NCBI RefSeq assembly: GCF_000429025.1
Contig: NZ_AUBB01000028.1
Coordinates: forward strand, 62,001 to 126,000
Origin: Actinospineispora spinosispora DSM 44797
GTDB lineage: Bacteria > Actinomycetota > Actinomycetes > Mycobacteriales > Pseudonocardiaceae
Reading direction: 5' to 3'
DNA: 64,000 bases
Every line of letters begins with the position of its first letter. Position 1 is the stretch's first letter. Below are positions 27,458 through 34,909 of the stretch, piece by piece. The notes under the pieces were generated by a model. That model was given only the letters and a program-made list of their open reading frames with translations. It searched no databases and was not told where the DNA came from. The position numbers were made by a program, and so were the translations under genes.

Positions 27458-28206
27458 GCACGATCAGCCCGGACGCGATCCAGGCGGAGACGATCACGAT
27501 CAGCGGCCACGGCGGCGACGAGATCGAGGCCTACCAGGCGCGACCGCTCGCGCCCGGCTCCCGGGGCGGTGTGGTGCTGATCCACCACATGCCCGGCTAC
27601 GACCGGGAGTCGAAGGAGAAGGTGCGCCGTCTCGCGGCCGAGGGTTTCAACGCGATCTGCCCCAACCTGTACTCCCGTGAGGCCCCCGGTGCGGACCCGG
27701 ACGACGCGGCGGCCGCCGTGCGCGCGGCGGGTGGTGTGCCGGACGAACGACTGGTCGGCGACGTCGCGGGTGCCTCGGACCAGTTGAAGAAGCTCGACGG
27801 TGCGAACGGCAAGATCGGCGTCATCGGTTACTGCTCGGGCGGCAGGCACAGCTTCCTCGCCGCGTGCTCGCTGCCGCTCGACGCCGCGGTCGACTGTTAC
27901 GGCGCGTTCGTCGTGGAGGCGGCGCCGGAGGGCATGCCCAAGGTCATGCAGCCGATCCTGCACCTGGCCCCGAACCTGAGCGCGCCGCTGCTCGGGCTGT
28001 TCGGTGCCGAGGACAAGTTCCCCGCGCCGCCCGAGGTGGCGAAGCTCGACGCCGAGCTGACCAGGCTGGACAAGCCGCACGAGTTCCACACGTTCGAGAA
28101 CGCCGGTCACTCGTTCTTCTCGGTCGACCGCCCCGCGTACCGCCCCGAGGCCGCGGTCGAGGGATGGCGCCTGGTCGGTGAATTCTTCGGCAAGCACCTG
28201 TCCTGA
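27454..28206 (+). CDS. Dienelactone hydrolase-family protein
   Basis: A 250-residue alpha/beta hydrolase. The catalytic triad is Cys127 (GYCSGG), Asp187 (GAEDKFP) and His219 (NAGHSFF), and HHMPGYDRESKEK matches the oxyanion region of carboxymethylenebutenolidase-type enzymes. The family hydrolyses dienelactones in chlorocatechol breakdown, but many members act on other esters or lactones. Its start overlaps the exporter stop by 4 bp. Confidence 0.88.
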   Translation: MSTISPDAIQAETITISGHGGDEIEAYQARPLAPGSRGGVVLIHHMPGYDRESKEKVRRLAAEGFNAICPNLYSREAPGADPDDAAAAVRAAGGVPDERLVGDVAGASDQLKKLDGANGKIGVIGYCSGGRHSFLAACSLPLDAAVDCYGAFVVEAAPEGMPKVMQPILHLAPNLSAPLLGLFGAEDKFPAPPEVAKLDAELTRLDKPHEFHTFENAGHSFFSVDRPAYRPEAAVEGWRLVGEFFGKHLS

Positions 28207-28230
28207 GCTCGGTCGCGAAAGGAGACTGTG

Positions 28231-28503
28231 ATGTGTACTTATCTCACCGAGAAAATTTCCGTTGACGGCAGTGGTAAAGGTGCACGCGGCTGGTTCGGGG
28301 CCAGTGAAGCAATAGTGTATGTCGACCATCCGGTGCACGCGCAGTACGGCCACACGGTGAACATCGACGTACTCAATCCCGCGCTTGGTCCGTCCGCCCG
28401 GGTCGCGCTGGAACTCACCGAGGAGACGGCACTGGCTCTGGCGGACGCCATTCACCAGGCGATCGGTTCCGCGCCGGCCAAGCTGGCTTCTAAAGATCAA
28501 TAA
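28231..28503 (+). CDS. Small DUF6295-like protein
   Basis: A 90-residue protein starting at the ATG seven bases after GAAAGGAG. The sequence MCTYLTEKISVDGSGKGARG followed by a beta-rich segment and VALELTEETALALADAI resembles the uncharacterised actinobacterial DUF6295 family as I remember it. It has no signal peptide or membrane segment. It follows the hydrolase by 24 bp and may share its transcript. The function is unknown. Confidence 0.7.
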   Translation: MCTYLTEKISVDGSGKGARGWFGASEAIVYVDHPVHAQYGHTVNIDVLNPALGPSARVALELTEETALALADAIHQAIGSAPAKLASKDQ

Positions 28504-28570
28504 ATTATGGGACTACTGGGACAGGTGTGATTAATGGTGTAGAAGTAATTGCTGATGCGACATTCCGACG

Positions 28571-28597
28571 ATACTTAGTCTGCCCTTACTTAAGTAT
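28571..28597. promoter_or_regulatory. Inverted repeat in AT-rich gap before the pseudokinase
   Basis: ATACTTA (28571-28577) and TAAGTAT (28591-28597) are complementary with a 13-bp spacer. The whole gap 28504-28689 is AT-rich relative to its surroundings and otherwise empty. This is a possible operator or promoter region for the gene at 28690. Confidence 0.35.
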
Positions 28598-28689
28598 TCG
28601 TTGAGTGATTGTTATCTGGACTGCCGACCATCAGCTGACTTCTGCCATTGGTCTCGACGATTTCCATTCCTGTTCGTATTCTGCGACAT

Positions 28690-30012
28690 ATGGCCGTCGT
28701 CACCGGTCCCTTCAGCGACACCACCGCGATCGTCTACGGACATCGCCGCGGTGTGGAGCTGCGCACGACCGGGCTCGGCACCTGGTACCTCGTGCCGGAC
28801 AACGGTCAGGTCGTCGCCGGGGTGCTCGCCATCCACGGCCGGCACGACCTCGGTGGGCTCGTGCGGCTCACCCGCAGGCTCGCGGAGTTACAGCTGCCCG
28901 GCGTCGCCCCGGTCTACGACCTGGTGGGCGAGGCCGGGCACAACTGGCTGCTGGTCCGCTCCGCGCCCGGCCCGACGCTCGCCGAGCTGACCGCGGGCGG
29001 CGCGATCGATCCGGACAGCGTCCTGACCGTCGCGCGGGACACCGGCGCCGCGCTGCTGGCCATGCACCGGCACGGGCTGGCGCACGGCAACATCAGCGAG
29101 CACTCGGTCATCGTCGACGTGCGCGGTGTCGCGCTGCTGCTGGACTGGACGGTCTACGACCAATCGCCGCACACCCCCAGGCACACCACGGCCGACGACG
29201 TGCGCGACTGGGCGCAGCTTCTCTGGACGCTGGCATGTGACTGGTGCCGCGACGACTTCCTGCTGGGTATCGGCCTGGCCAGGGTCGCGGGCATGGCCAT
29301 CGGCATGGCCGGTCTGCCCGCCGCGCTGGAAGAGCTCGACCGGATGCTGTCCCAGCCGCCCCGGGCCTGGCTGGCGGAGCAGTCCACGCTGTGGCTGTCC
29401 TGGTGGTCCGCGATGGCGGAACAGGACCCCGCGGCCAGGGCCGACACCGACGTTCCCTGGCCGACCGCCGCGGCCCACTCGCTGCTGTCCGCGTCCGATC
29501 CGGTGGAGGACCAGTCCGCGAACGGCCGACGCGGCCGCCCGGTACCGCTCTCGGCCGACCTGCGCCTGCGCGACGAGATAGACCTGGCCCGCCTGACGGC
29601 CCGGGCGGCCCGCCCCCGCAGGCGCCGCTACCGCACGCTCCTGTGGTCCCTGATCGCCGCCGCCGGGCTGGCCTCTGCCGGCTACCTGGCGCTGACCGTC
29701 GTGCAACCGCCCAAGTTCGCGGTCAAGTCGGTGTCCGTGCACCTGGAACGGGTCGGCAACGAGTGCACCGTGGTGGGCACGGTCGTCACGAACGGCCTGC
29801 CGGGCACCCTCGCCTACCGCTGGTCCGGCGACACCCCACCCCTGCCGGCGCAGACCCAGACCCTCGCCGAGAACCAGAGTGCGATCCAGCTGCGCCAACG
29901 CTGGGCCGAGGTCAGGGCGGCCTCCGACTCCTCCGACGTGGTGGCGGCCCTGGAACTGCTGGAGCCGGTCCCGAGGCGAGCGTTCATCGAGCTGAGCCCC
30001 GACTGCCAGTAG
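28690..30012 (+). CDS. Membrane-anchored pseudokinase-like protein
   Basis: A 440-residue protein. The first ~260 residues follow a serine/threonine-kinase-like fold in the C-lobe: a conserved HRHGLAHGN at ~127-134 stands where active kinases have HRDLKPxN, and DWT (152-154) stands where DFG is expected. The catalytic-loop aspartate is replaced by glycine and no lysine-bearing ATP loop is obvious, so it is probably catalytically dead. A basic cytoplasmic stretch (RPRRRRYR) precedes one membrane helix at ~325-345, and a ~100-residue extracellular tail with two cysteines ends the protein. A scaffold or signalling role resembling MviN-type pseudokinases is inference. Confidence 0.65.
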   Translation: MAVVTGPFSDTTAIVYGHRRGVELRTTGLGTWYLVPDNGQVVAGVLAIHGRHDLGGLVRLTRRLAELQLPGVAPVYDLVGEAGHNWLLVRSAPGPTLAELTAGGAIDPDSVLTVARDTGAALLAMHRHGLAHGNISEHSVIVDVRGVALLLDWTVYDQSPHTPRHTTADDVRDWAQLLWTLACDWCRDDFLLGIGLARVAGMAIGMAGLPAALEELDRMLSQPPRAWLAEQSTLWLSWWSAMAEQDPAARADTDVPWPTAAAHSLLSASDPVEDQSANGRRGRPVPLSADLRLRDEIDLARLTARAARPRRRRYRTLLWSLIAAAGLASAGYLALTVVQPPKFAVKSVSVHLERVGNECTVVGTVVTNGLPGTLAYRWSGDTPPLPAQTQTLAENQSAIQLRQRWAEVRAASDSSDVVAALELLEPVPRRAFIELSPDCQ

Positions 30013-30014
30013 CC

Positions 30015-30386
30015 CTAGGCGGTGGCGGTGGACAGGCAGATCACGTGGTCGTCCGGGTCGGTCAGCACCGCAAGGCGCTCGCCCCACGGCTGGTCCGTGG
30101 GCTGGTCGATGATCGTGCATCCGAGCTTCTGAGCCGCCTCACACATCGCGTCGACGTCGTCGACCCGGATGCTCATCGCGACCCCGGCCATGCTCGGCCG
30201 GGCGATCCGCTGATGCAGCATCAACTCGACCTCCCCGGCACCCGACCCCATCTTCAACACGGCGAACCCCGGCGGCGCGGACCGGCGATGAAGCCCGAGC
30301 AACCCCTCGTAGAAGGCGAGCGAACGGTCCAGCTGGGCCACCGAGACGATCACCCGGTTCAGTGAGGGAGCGGTCATGCGCGTCAT
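30015..30386 (-). CDS. VOC-superfamily (glyoxalase/bleomycin-resistance-like) protein
   Basis: A 123-residue single-domain protein with the vicinal-oxygen-chelate pattern: RVIVSVAQLDRSLAFYEGLL at the start and DPDDHVICL at the end. The ATG at 30386 follows GAGG. An apparent extension upstream is only read-through of a palindrome at 30451. VOC proteins may be isomerases, dioxygenases or drug-binding proteins; no specific activity can be assigned. It converges with the pseudokinase, leaving only 2 bp between stops. Confidence 0.8.
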   Translation of the reverse strand: MTRMTAPSLNRVIVSVAQLDRSLAFYEGLLGLHRRSAPPGFAVLKMGSGAGEVELMLHQRIARPSMAGVAMSIRVDDVDAMCEAAQKLGCTIIDQPTDQPWGERLAVLTDPDDHVICLSTATA

Positions 30387-30450
30387 TTTGCCTCGGCGGG
30401 GCCCCGGGAGTAACGGCATTGCGCGAACTCTCAGCCTCCCGGCCCAGCAA

Positions 30451-30500
30451 ACCTCGTGAGTGTTGAGTGTGGCTATAGCCACACTCAACACTCACGAGGT
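30451..30500. repeat. 50-bp perfect CGTGAGTG palindrome
   Basis: A 25-base arm starting ACCTCGTGAGTGTTGAG is followed directly by its full reverse complement, with the centre CTATAG. All 25 pairs match. The right arm contains the TGA stop of the DNA methyltransferase (30492-30494), so the element defines that gene's C-terminus. Confidence 0.95.
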
Positions 30501-31628
30501 GTTCAGCAGCGTTCTGTGGATCGCGGCGGCCATGACCTCGCCGAGCAGGACCGGGACCGCGTTGCCGAGCTGGCGCATCTGCTCGCCGCGCGGGCCGGCC
30601 AGCCGCCACTCGTCGGGGAACGTCATGATCCTGGCGACCTCGCGGACCGTCAGGTAGCGCAGTGAGCCGTCGTCGCGGCGCAGCACCGACTCACCGCCGG
30701 GGACGCCGTGAACACCCGCCTTGACCGTCTTGGCCGGGCGGTCCAGCTCGTTCGGGGTGTGGCCCTTGTAGCTGCGGGCACCCGGCCAGCCGTAGTGGTG
30801 CAGCCAGCCGGGGTGCTCGGCGCGGTCCGGCAGCGGTTCCGGCAGGTCGGCGATCGCGTCGCGCAGCGTGCGCCACGGCTGGAGCCCGTCCGGTGTGCGG
30901 TTCGACTCGACGACAGGGGGCCGTGGGGTCAGCCCGTGGCGGTCCCAGTACTCGCCGGAGACCTGGGCGGCCGCGAGCGCGGTCTCGGAGTGCGTCGGGG
31001 TGGGTGGCTGCCAGTCACCGAAGCCGAGATCGTGGCGGAACGCGACCACGAAGACCCGGCGACGGACCTGCGGCACTCCGTGGTCGGCGGCGTTGACCGG
31101 GAGGCGGAACACGTCGTAGCGCTCGGTGTCGTCGCCGAGGCGAGGTGCCGAGAGCGCCTTGATGAGGCGTTTGTCGTGGTCCCGCCAGTCCTCGCCGTCC
31201 ACCCGGCGCTCGAACGGCAGCGCCAGCTCGCGCAGGATGTAGGAGTAGTACGGCTCGAACGAAGGCCGCAGCAGGCCCCGGACGTTCTCCGCCAGCACCG
31301 CTTTCGGCCGGGTCTCGCGGACGCAGCGGAACAGCTCCGGCCACAGGTTGCGCGCGTCGTCGGGGCCTTTGTGCGCGCCGCCGAGACTCCATGGCTGACA
31401 CGGCACACCGCCGGCCACCACGTCGACCGTGCCCTCCAGCGCGGTGAAGTCGACCGCGCGCACGTCGCCGTCGACCAGCGGCCCGACCGAGTTCGCGCGC
31501 AGCGTCTCGCACGCCCGCCGCTCCAGCTCGTTCACCAGCAGGTGTCGAAACCCGGAGCGGTGCATCGCGGACGCCAGCCCGCCGCCACCGCTGAACAGCT
31601 CCACGCTGCTCAACACCTGCCCACCCAC
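30492..31628 (-). CDS. DNA (cytosine-5) methyltransferase
   Basis: A 378-residue C5-cytosine methyltransferase. Motif I is ELFSGGGGLASAM (residues 10-22), motif IV is GGVPCQPWS with the catalytic Cys77, motif VI is ENVRG (114-118), motif VIII is QVRRRVFVV, and motif X is RQLGNAVPVLLGEVMA. The GTG at 31628 lies six bases after TAGGCT on the same strand, a leaderless pattern. No restriction endonuclease or Vsr gene is adjacent, so it looks like an orphan methyltransferase that could mark host DNA or mimic a restriction specificity. The final residues and stop lie in the palindrome at 30451. Confidence 0.93.
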   Translation of the reverse strand: MGGQVLSSVELFSGGGGLASAMHRSGFRHLLVNELERRACETLRANSVGPLVDGDVRAVDFTALEGTVDVVAGGVPCQPWSLGGAHKGPDDARNLWPELFRCVRETRPKAVLAENVRGLLRPSFEPYYSYILRELALPFERRVDGEDWRDHDKRLIKALSAPRLGDDTERYDVFRLPVNAADHGVPQVRRRVFVVAFRHDLGFGDWQPPTPTHSETALAAAQVSGEYWDRHGLTPRPPVVESNRTPDGLQPWRTLRDAIADLPEPLPDRAEHPGWLHHYGWPGARSYKGHTPNELDRPAKTVKAGVHGVPGGESVLRRDDGSLRYLTVREVARIMTFPDEWRLAGPRGEQMRQLGNAVPVLLGEVMAAAIHRTLLNTS

Positions 31629-31678
31629 CGGCCGAGCCTATCGCCAGCCCGTCCCGTCCCCGGCCCACCTTCCCGCGA

Positions 31679-31712
31679 CTCGCTGAGCGGAATCCAGCGA
31701 CTCGCGGGGTGG
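31679..31712. repeat. Isolated GACTCGCGGGG repeat units
   Basis: GACTCGCTGAGCGGAATCCA and then GCGACTCGCGGGGTGGGGG match the 22-bp subunit of the tandem tract at 6285-6650. They sit upstream of the divergent methyltransferase and acyl-CoA synthetase starts. Confidence 0.7.
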
Positions 31713-31745
31713 GGGCGGGCCTGTGCGGTGGCCGAGTGGGTGGGG

Positions 31746-31761
31746 CCACATCATGATGTGG
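31746..31761. promoter_or_regulatory. 16-bp perfect palindrome before the acyl-CoA synthetase
   Basis: CCACATCATGATGTGG is fully self-complementary and ends two bases before the ATG at 31764. It is a good operator candidate or translational hairpin. The cognate regulator is unknown. Confidence 0.5.
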
Positions 31762-31763
31762 GG

Positions 31764-33299
31764 ATGAGCGTTGAACCACTGCCGCGAGGCGCCGCACCGT
31801 TCGACACCTCCGGGGTGTGGCGTGACGACAACGGTGTCGCGCAGTACCCGGACCTGCCGGGCTCGCTGGTCGAGCTGCTGCGGATCAGTGTCGAGCGGGA
31901 CCCCGAGCACGAGGCGCTGGTCGAGGTCGGCGGGGAGCGGCTGACCTACCGGCAGCTCTGGGACCGCGGTGCGCGCGTGGCCGGCGGGCTGGCCGAGGCC
32001 GGTGTCCGTCCCGGCGACCGGGTGGCGAACCTGCTGCCGGCGGGCGTCGACTGGGTGCTCGGCTTCTTCGGCACCCAGCTCGCCGGAGCGGTCGCGGTCC
32101 CGGTCAACACCCGGTTCGCCCAGCCGGAGATCGACTACGTGCTCGACGACAGCGGTGCGGCCGCGGTGCTGCGCCCCGGCGAGCCGCTGCCCGACGGCCC
32201 GCCCCGCTCGGCAGACGACCTCGGCCTCGACGACCTGGCCGCGATCTTCTACACGAGCGGCACCACCGGGTTCCCCAAGGGTGCGATGACAACCCATCGC
32301 AACTTCCTGTCCAACGTCGAGACGGCGATCCGGGTCACCAACATCAACCGCGCCACCGGAGCCGAGCAGCGCGGCCTGATCTCGGTCCCGCTGTTCCACG
32401 TCACCGGCTGCAACAGCCAGCTGCTCGTCTACCTGACGCTCGGCGCGGCGACCGTGGTGCTGCCGAAGTTCGACGTGCAGGCCTTCCTGCGCACCATCGT
32501 CGACGAGCGGATCAACCAGCTGACCAGCGTGCCGGCGATCTACGCGATGGCCATGGCGCAGCACAACTTCCGTGACTTCGACGTCTCGGCGGTCACCAAG
32601 CTGTCCTACGGCGGCGCTCCGATCGCGCCCGCGTTGGTCGAACGGATCACCACGATGTTCCCGAACGCGCGGCTGGGCAACGGCTTCGGGCTGACCGAGA
32701 CCGCGTCGATCTCCACCTACCTGCCCCATGAATGGGCCGCCGACCACCCAGACTCGGTCGGTTTCGCCGCCCCCGTCGTGGACCTGGCGATCGACGCGCT
32801 GGACGAGACCGGCGTGGGTGAGCTGCTCATCCGAGGTCCGAACGTGGTGGCCGGCTACTGGAACAAGCCGGAGGCGACCGAAGCGGCCTTCGTGGACGGT
32901 TGGCTGCACAGCGGCGACCTGGCCAGGGTCGACGAGAACGGCCTGACCTACGTCGTCGACCGGGCCAAGGACATGATCAACCGGGGCGGTGAGAACGTCT
33001 ATTCGGTCGAGGTGGAGAACGCGCTCGCGGGCGCGCCAGGCGTCGCCGAGGCCGCCGTGGTCGGCGTGCCGGACGACGTGATGGGGGAGAAGGTCGGCGC
33101 CGTGCTGGTCGCGGTACCGGGCACCGAGATCGACCCGATGGCGGTGCTGGACTACCTGAAGGAGCGCCTGGCCGACTTCAAGGTGCCGCAGTTCGTCTCG
33201 GTACGCACCGACCCGCTGCCGCGCAACCCCGGCGGCAAGATCCTCAAGCGCACCCTGCGCGACGACACCACCTGGGGCGCACCCCTGCGCGGCCGCTGA
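31764..33299 (+). CDS. AMP-binding acyl-CoA synthetase
   Basis: A 511-residue ANL-superfamily ligase that activates a carboxylic acid through an acyl-AMP to the CoA thioester. The P-loop-like motif FYTSGTTGFPKG is near residues 165-176, GFGLTETASIS is the A5-type motif, GWLHSGDLARVDENG contains the adenine-contacting aspartate, and NPGGKILKRTLR ends with the catalytic lysine. Length and motifs fit medium/long-chain or aromatic-acid CoA ligases. It is divergent from the DNA methyltransferase and no pathway partners adjoin it, so the substrate is uncertain. Confidence 0.92.
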   Translation: MSVEPLPRGAAPFDTSGVWRDDNGVAQYPDLPGSLVELLRISVERDPEHEALVEVGGERLTYRQLWDRGARVAGGLAEAGVRPGDRVANLLPAGVDWVLGFFGTQLAGAVAVPVNTRFAQPEIDYVLDDSGAAAVLRPGEPLPDGPPRSADDLGLDDLAAIFYTSGTTGFPKGAMTTHRNFLSNVETAIRVTNINRATGAEQRGLISVPLFHVTGCNSQLLVYLTLGAATVVLPKFDVQAFLRTIVDERINQLTSVPAIYAMAMAQHNFRDFDVSAVTKLSYGGAPIAPALVERITTMFPNARLGNGFGLTETASISTYLPHEWAADHPDSVGFAAPVVDLAIDALDETGVGELLIRGPNVVAGYWNKPEATEAAFVDGWLHSGDLARVDENGLTYVVDRAKDMINRGGENVYSVEVENALAGAPGVAEAAVVGVPDDVMGEKVGAVLVAVPGTEIDPMAVLDYLKERLADFKVPQFVSVRTDPLPRNPGGKILKRTLRDDTTWGAPLRGR

Positions 33300-33301
33300 A
33301 C

Positions 33302-33349
33302 ACCCGTGAGTGTTGTGGGCTGCCATAGCAGCCCACAACACTCACGGGT
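33302..33349. repeat. 48-bp CGTGAGTG palindrome between convergent genes
   Basis: 22-base arms starting ACCCGTGAGTGTTGTGGG flank a CATA loop; all pairs match. It lies between the convergent acyl-CoA synthetase and O-methyltransferase, where a bidirectional terminator would be expected. Confidence 0.95.
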
Positions 33350-33354
33350 CCTGA

Positions 33355-34380
33355 TCAGGCGGGGGTGGCCTCGATGAGGGAGAAACCGCTCGGACCGGGC
33401 AGTAGACGCAGGTCGGACAGGGTGAAGCCGGCGCGGGCGCACAGCAGGTCGAAGTCGACCAGCGTCCGTTCCCGGCCACCGACGTTGACCAGCATGTTCA
33501 GATCGGACAGGTACAGCCCGGGACGCACCGAGCCGTCGACCTTCTCCGGCAGCACCGGCTCGATGATCAGCAGGCGGCCGTTGTCCGGGATCACCCGCCG
33601 GCAGTGCCCGAGGATCGTGTTGACCTGGTCGTCGTTCCAGTCGTGCACGATGCTCTTGATCAGGTACAGGTCCGCGCCGCCGGGAACCGAGGTGAAGAAG
33701 TCACCGGTCGTCGTGGTGCACCGGTCGGCAAGACCTGTCTGCTGGAACGTGGCCCCGGCCTGGGCGAGGCCAGAGGCGGTGTCGTAGACGACGCCACGCA
33801 GCCCCGGGTGCGCGCCCAGCACCGCGGTGAGCAGCGTGCCGTCACCGCCGCCGATGTCCAGGACCGTGTGGAAGCGGCCGAAGTGGTAGCTGGCCGGGAG
33901 CGCCGAGGCGACCAGCTGCGTGGCCTGCCGCATGGACGTGTTGAACCGCGCGGACAGCTCGGGGTTCGCCGCGAGATGGTCGAAGAAGCTGACGCCGAAG
34001 ACCTGGTCGAACGTCGTGTGCCCGGTACGGACGGCGCTGCCCAGCTCGCGCCAGGCGGCCAGCATCGCGGGGTCGGAGAACATCCGGACGAACTCCAGCA
34101 GGGAGTCCGGGCCGTCGCTGCGCAGCAGCGTGCCCATGCCGGTCAACGCGAAGCTGTCCGGTGTCGTCTCGGTGAGCAGCCCCAGCGCGGCGAGCGCGCG
34201 CAGCAGCCTGGTCACCGCGCCCGGATCGGCGTCGATCTTGCCGGCCAGCTCGGTGCCGCTGCGCTCGCCGTCGCCGATCAGGTCGGCAAGACCGAGGTCG
34301 GCGGCGGTGGCCACCACCTGGCCCGCCATCTGCCCGAACACCAGCTGGGTCAGCCGACCTCGGTCCTCGTTGATCGCCAT
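33355..34380 (-). CDS. SAM-dependent O-methyltransferase
   Basis: A 341-residue class I methyltransferase of the O-methyltransferase-2 family, which methylates hydroxyl groups of aromatic or polyketide compounds. An N-terminal dimerisation/winged-helix domain (residues ~10-95) precedes the SAM-binding site VLDIGGGDGTLL (near 165-180), and IVHDWNDDQ carries the catalytic-base region. Tetracenomycin and carminomycin methyltransferases belong here. The ATG abuts a 24-bp palindrome that also contains TAGCCT seven bases before the start, which suggests a regulated leaderless transcript. No other biosynthetic genes are adjacent. Confidence 0.88.
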   Translation of the reverse strand: MAINEDRGRLTQLVFGQMAGQVVATAADLGLADLIGDGERSGTELAGKIDADPGAVTRLLRALAALGLLTETTPDSFALTGMGTLLRSDGPDSLLEFVRMFSDPAMLAAWRELGSAVRTGHTTFDQVFGVSFFDHLAANPELSARFNTSMRQATQLVASALPASYHFGRFHTVLDIGGGDGTLLTAVLGAHPGLRGVVYDTASGLAQAGATFQQTGLADRCTTTTGDFFTSVPGGADLYLIKSIVHDWNDDQVNTILGHCRRVIPDNGRLLIIEPVLPEKVDGSVRPGLYLSDLNMLVNVGGRERTLVDFDLLCARAGFTLSDLRLLPGPSGFSLIEATPA

Positions 34381-34404
34381 AGTACTTAGGCTACCCTAAG
34401 TACT
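34381..34404. promoter_or_regulatory. 24-bp palindromic operator overlapping a leaderless promoter
   Basis: AGTACTTAGG-CTAC-CCTAAGTACT has perfect 10-base arms and touches the methyltransferase start codon. On the coding strand TAGCCT is a -10-like hexamer seven bases before the ATG. A repressor bound here would block initiation. Confidence 0.6.
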
Positions 34405-34407
34405 AGG

Positions 34408-34851
34408 TCAGCCCGACTGAATAACCGCGTCCAGCTTGTCGAGCACACCGTTGTAGATGCGGCTCAGTCCCTTGGGCGCGAACGTGCGCTCGAAGAACCC
34501 GCCGATGCCACCCGCGCCGTTCCACACGGTGTGGATGTCGACCGCGCTCTGCCCGTTGTCGGCTGGCCGCACCGACCATGTGGTGACCATGCTCGAGTTG
34601 CGGTCGGACTCGATGAGCGTGCCGTCCGCCTCGGTGACGTCGATGTGCTGGTCGCGGATGCGCTTCTCGGTCGCGGCCAGCTTCCAGCTCACCTGGGTAC
34701 CGGCGCCGTGCCCGCCCACGATCACCCGGTAGTCGCTGTAGTTGTCGGTCAGAATCTTGGGGCGCGTCGTCTGGTAGTCGGCGAGCGCGGCACGAACCTG
34801 GTCGACCGATCCGTGCACGGTCCGCTGCACGGAAACTTTTACCTGAGCCAT
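34408..34851 (-). CDS. SRPBCC (START-like) family protein
   Basis: A 147-residue protein starting MAQVKVSVQRTV. The helix-grip fold is suggested by an N-terminal beta strand, HGSVDQVRAAL as the first helix, several beta strands around GGHGAGTQVSWKL, and a long C-terminal helix GLSRIYNGVLDKLDAVI. SRPBCC proteins bind hydrophobic ligands, and some are polyketide cyclases. It precedes the O-methyltransferase by 27 bp on the same strand, with an operator between them. An upstream extension reads into a palindrome and is rejected. Confidence 0.8.
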   Translation of the reverse strand: MAQVKVSVQRTVHGSVDQVRAALADYQTTRPKILTDNYSDYRVIVGGHGAGTQVSWKLAATEKRIRDQHIDVTEADGTLIESDRNSSMVTTWSVRPADNGQSAVDIHTVWNGAGGIGGFFERTFAPKGLSRIYNGVLDKLDAVIQSG

Positions 34852-34863
34852 GCGCCCATCCTG

Positions 34864-34907
34864 CCGTGAGTGTTGCGACCGCCTCCGGGCGGCCGCAACA
34901 CTCACGG
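34864..34907. repeat. 44-bp CGTGAGTG palindrome in a divergent promoter region
   Basis: CCGTGAGTGTTGCGACCGCC pairs with GGCGGCCGCAACACTCACGG except for one base, with a TCCG loop. It fills the gap between divergent genes (SRPBCC and amidohydrolase) and ends two bases before the amidohydrolase ATG, so here it cannot be an ordinary terminator. Confidence 0.92.
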
Positions 34908-34909
34908 GT

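Noticed and set aside
30387..30491. N-terminal extension of the VOC protein starting MLSVAIATLNTH
   Set aside because: This peptide is just one reading frame of the palindrome at 30451 and appears at every similar element; an ATG with a ribosome-binding sequence lies downstream at 30386.
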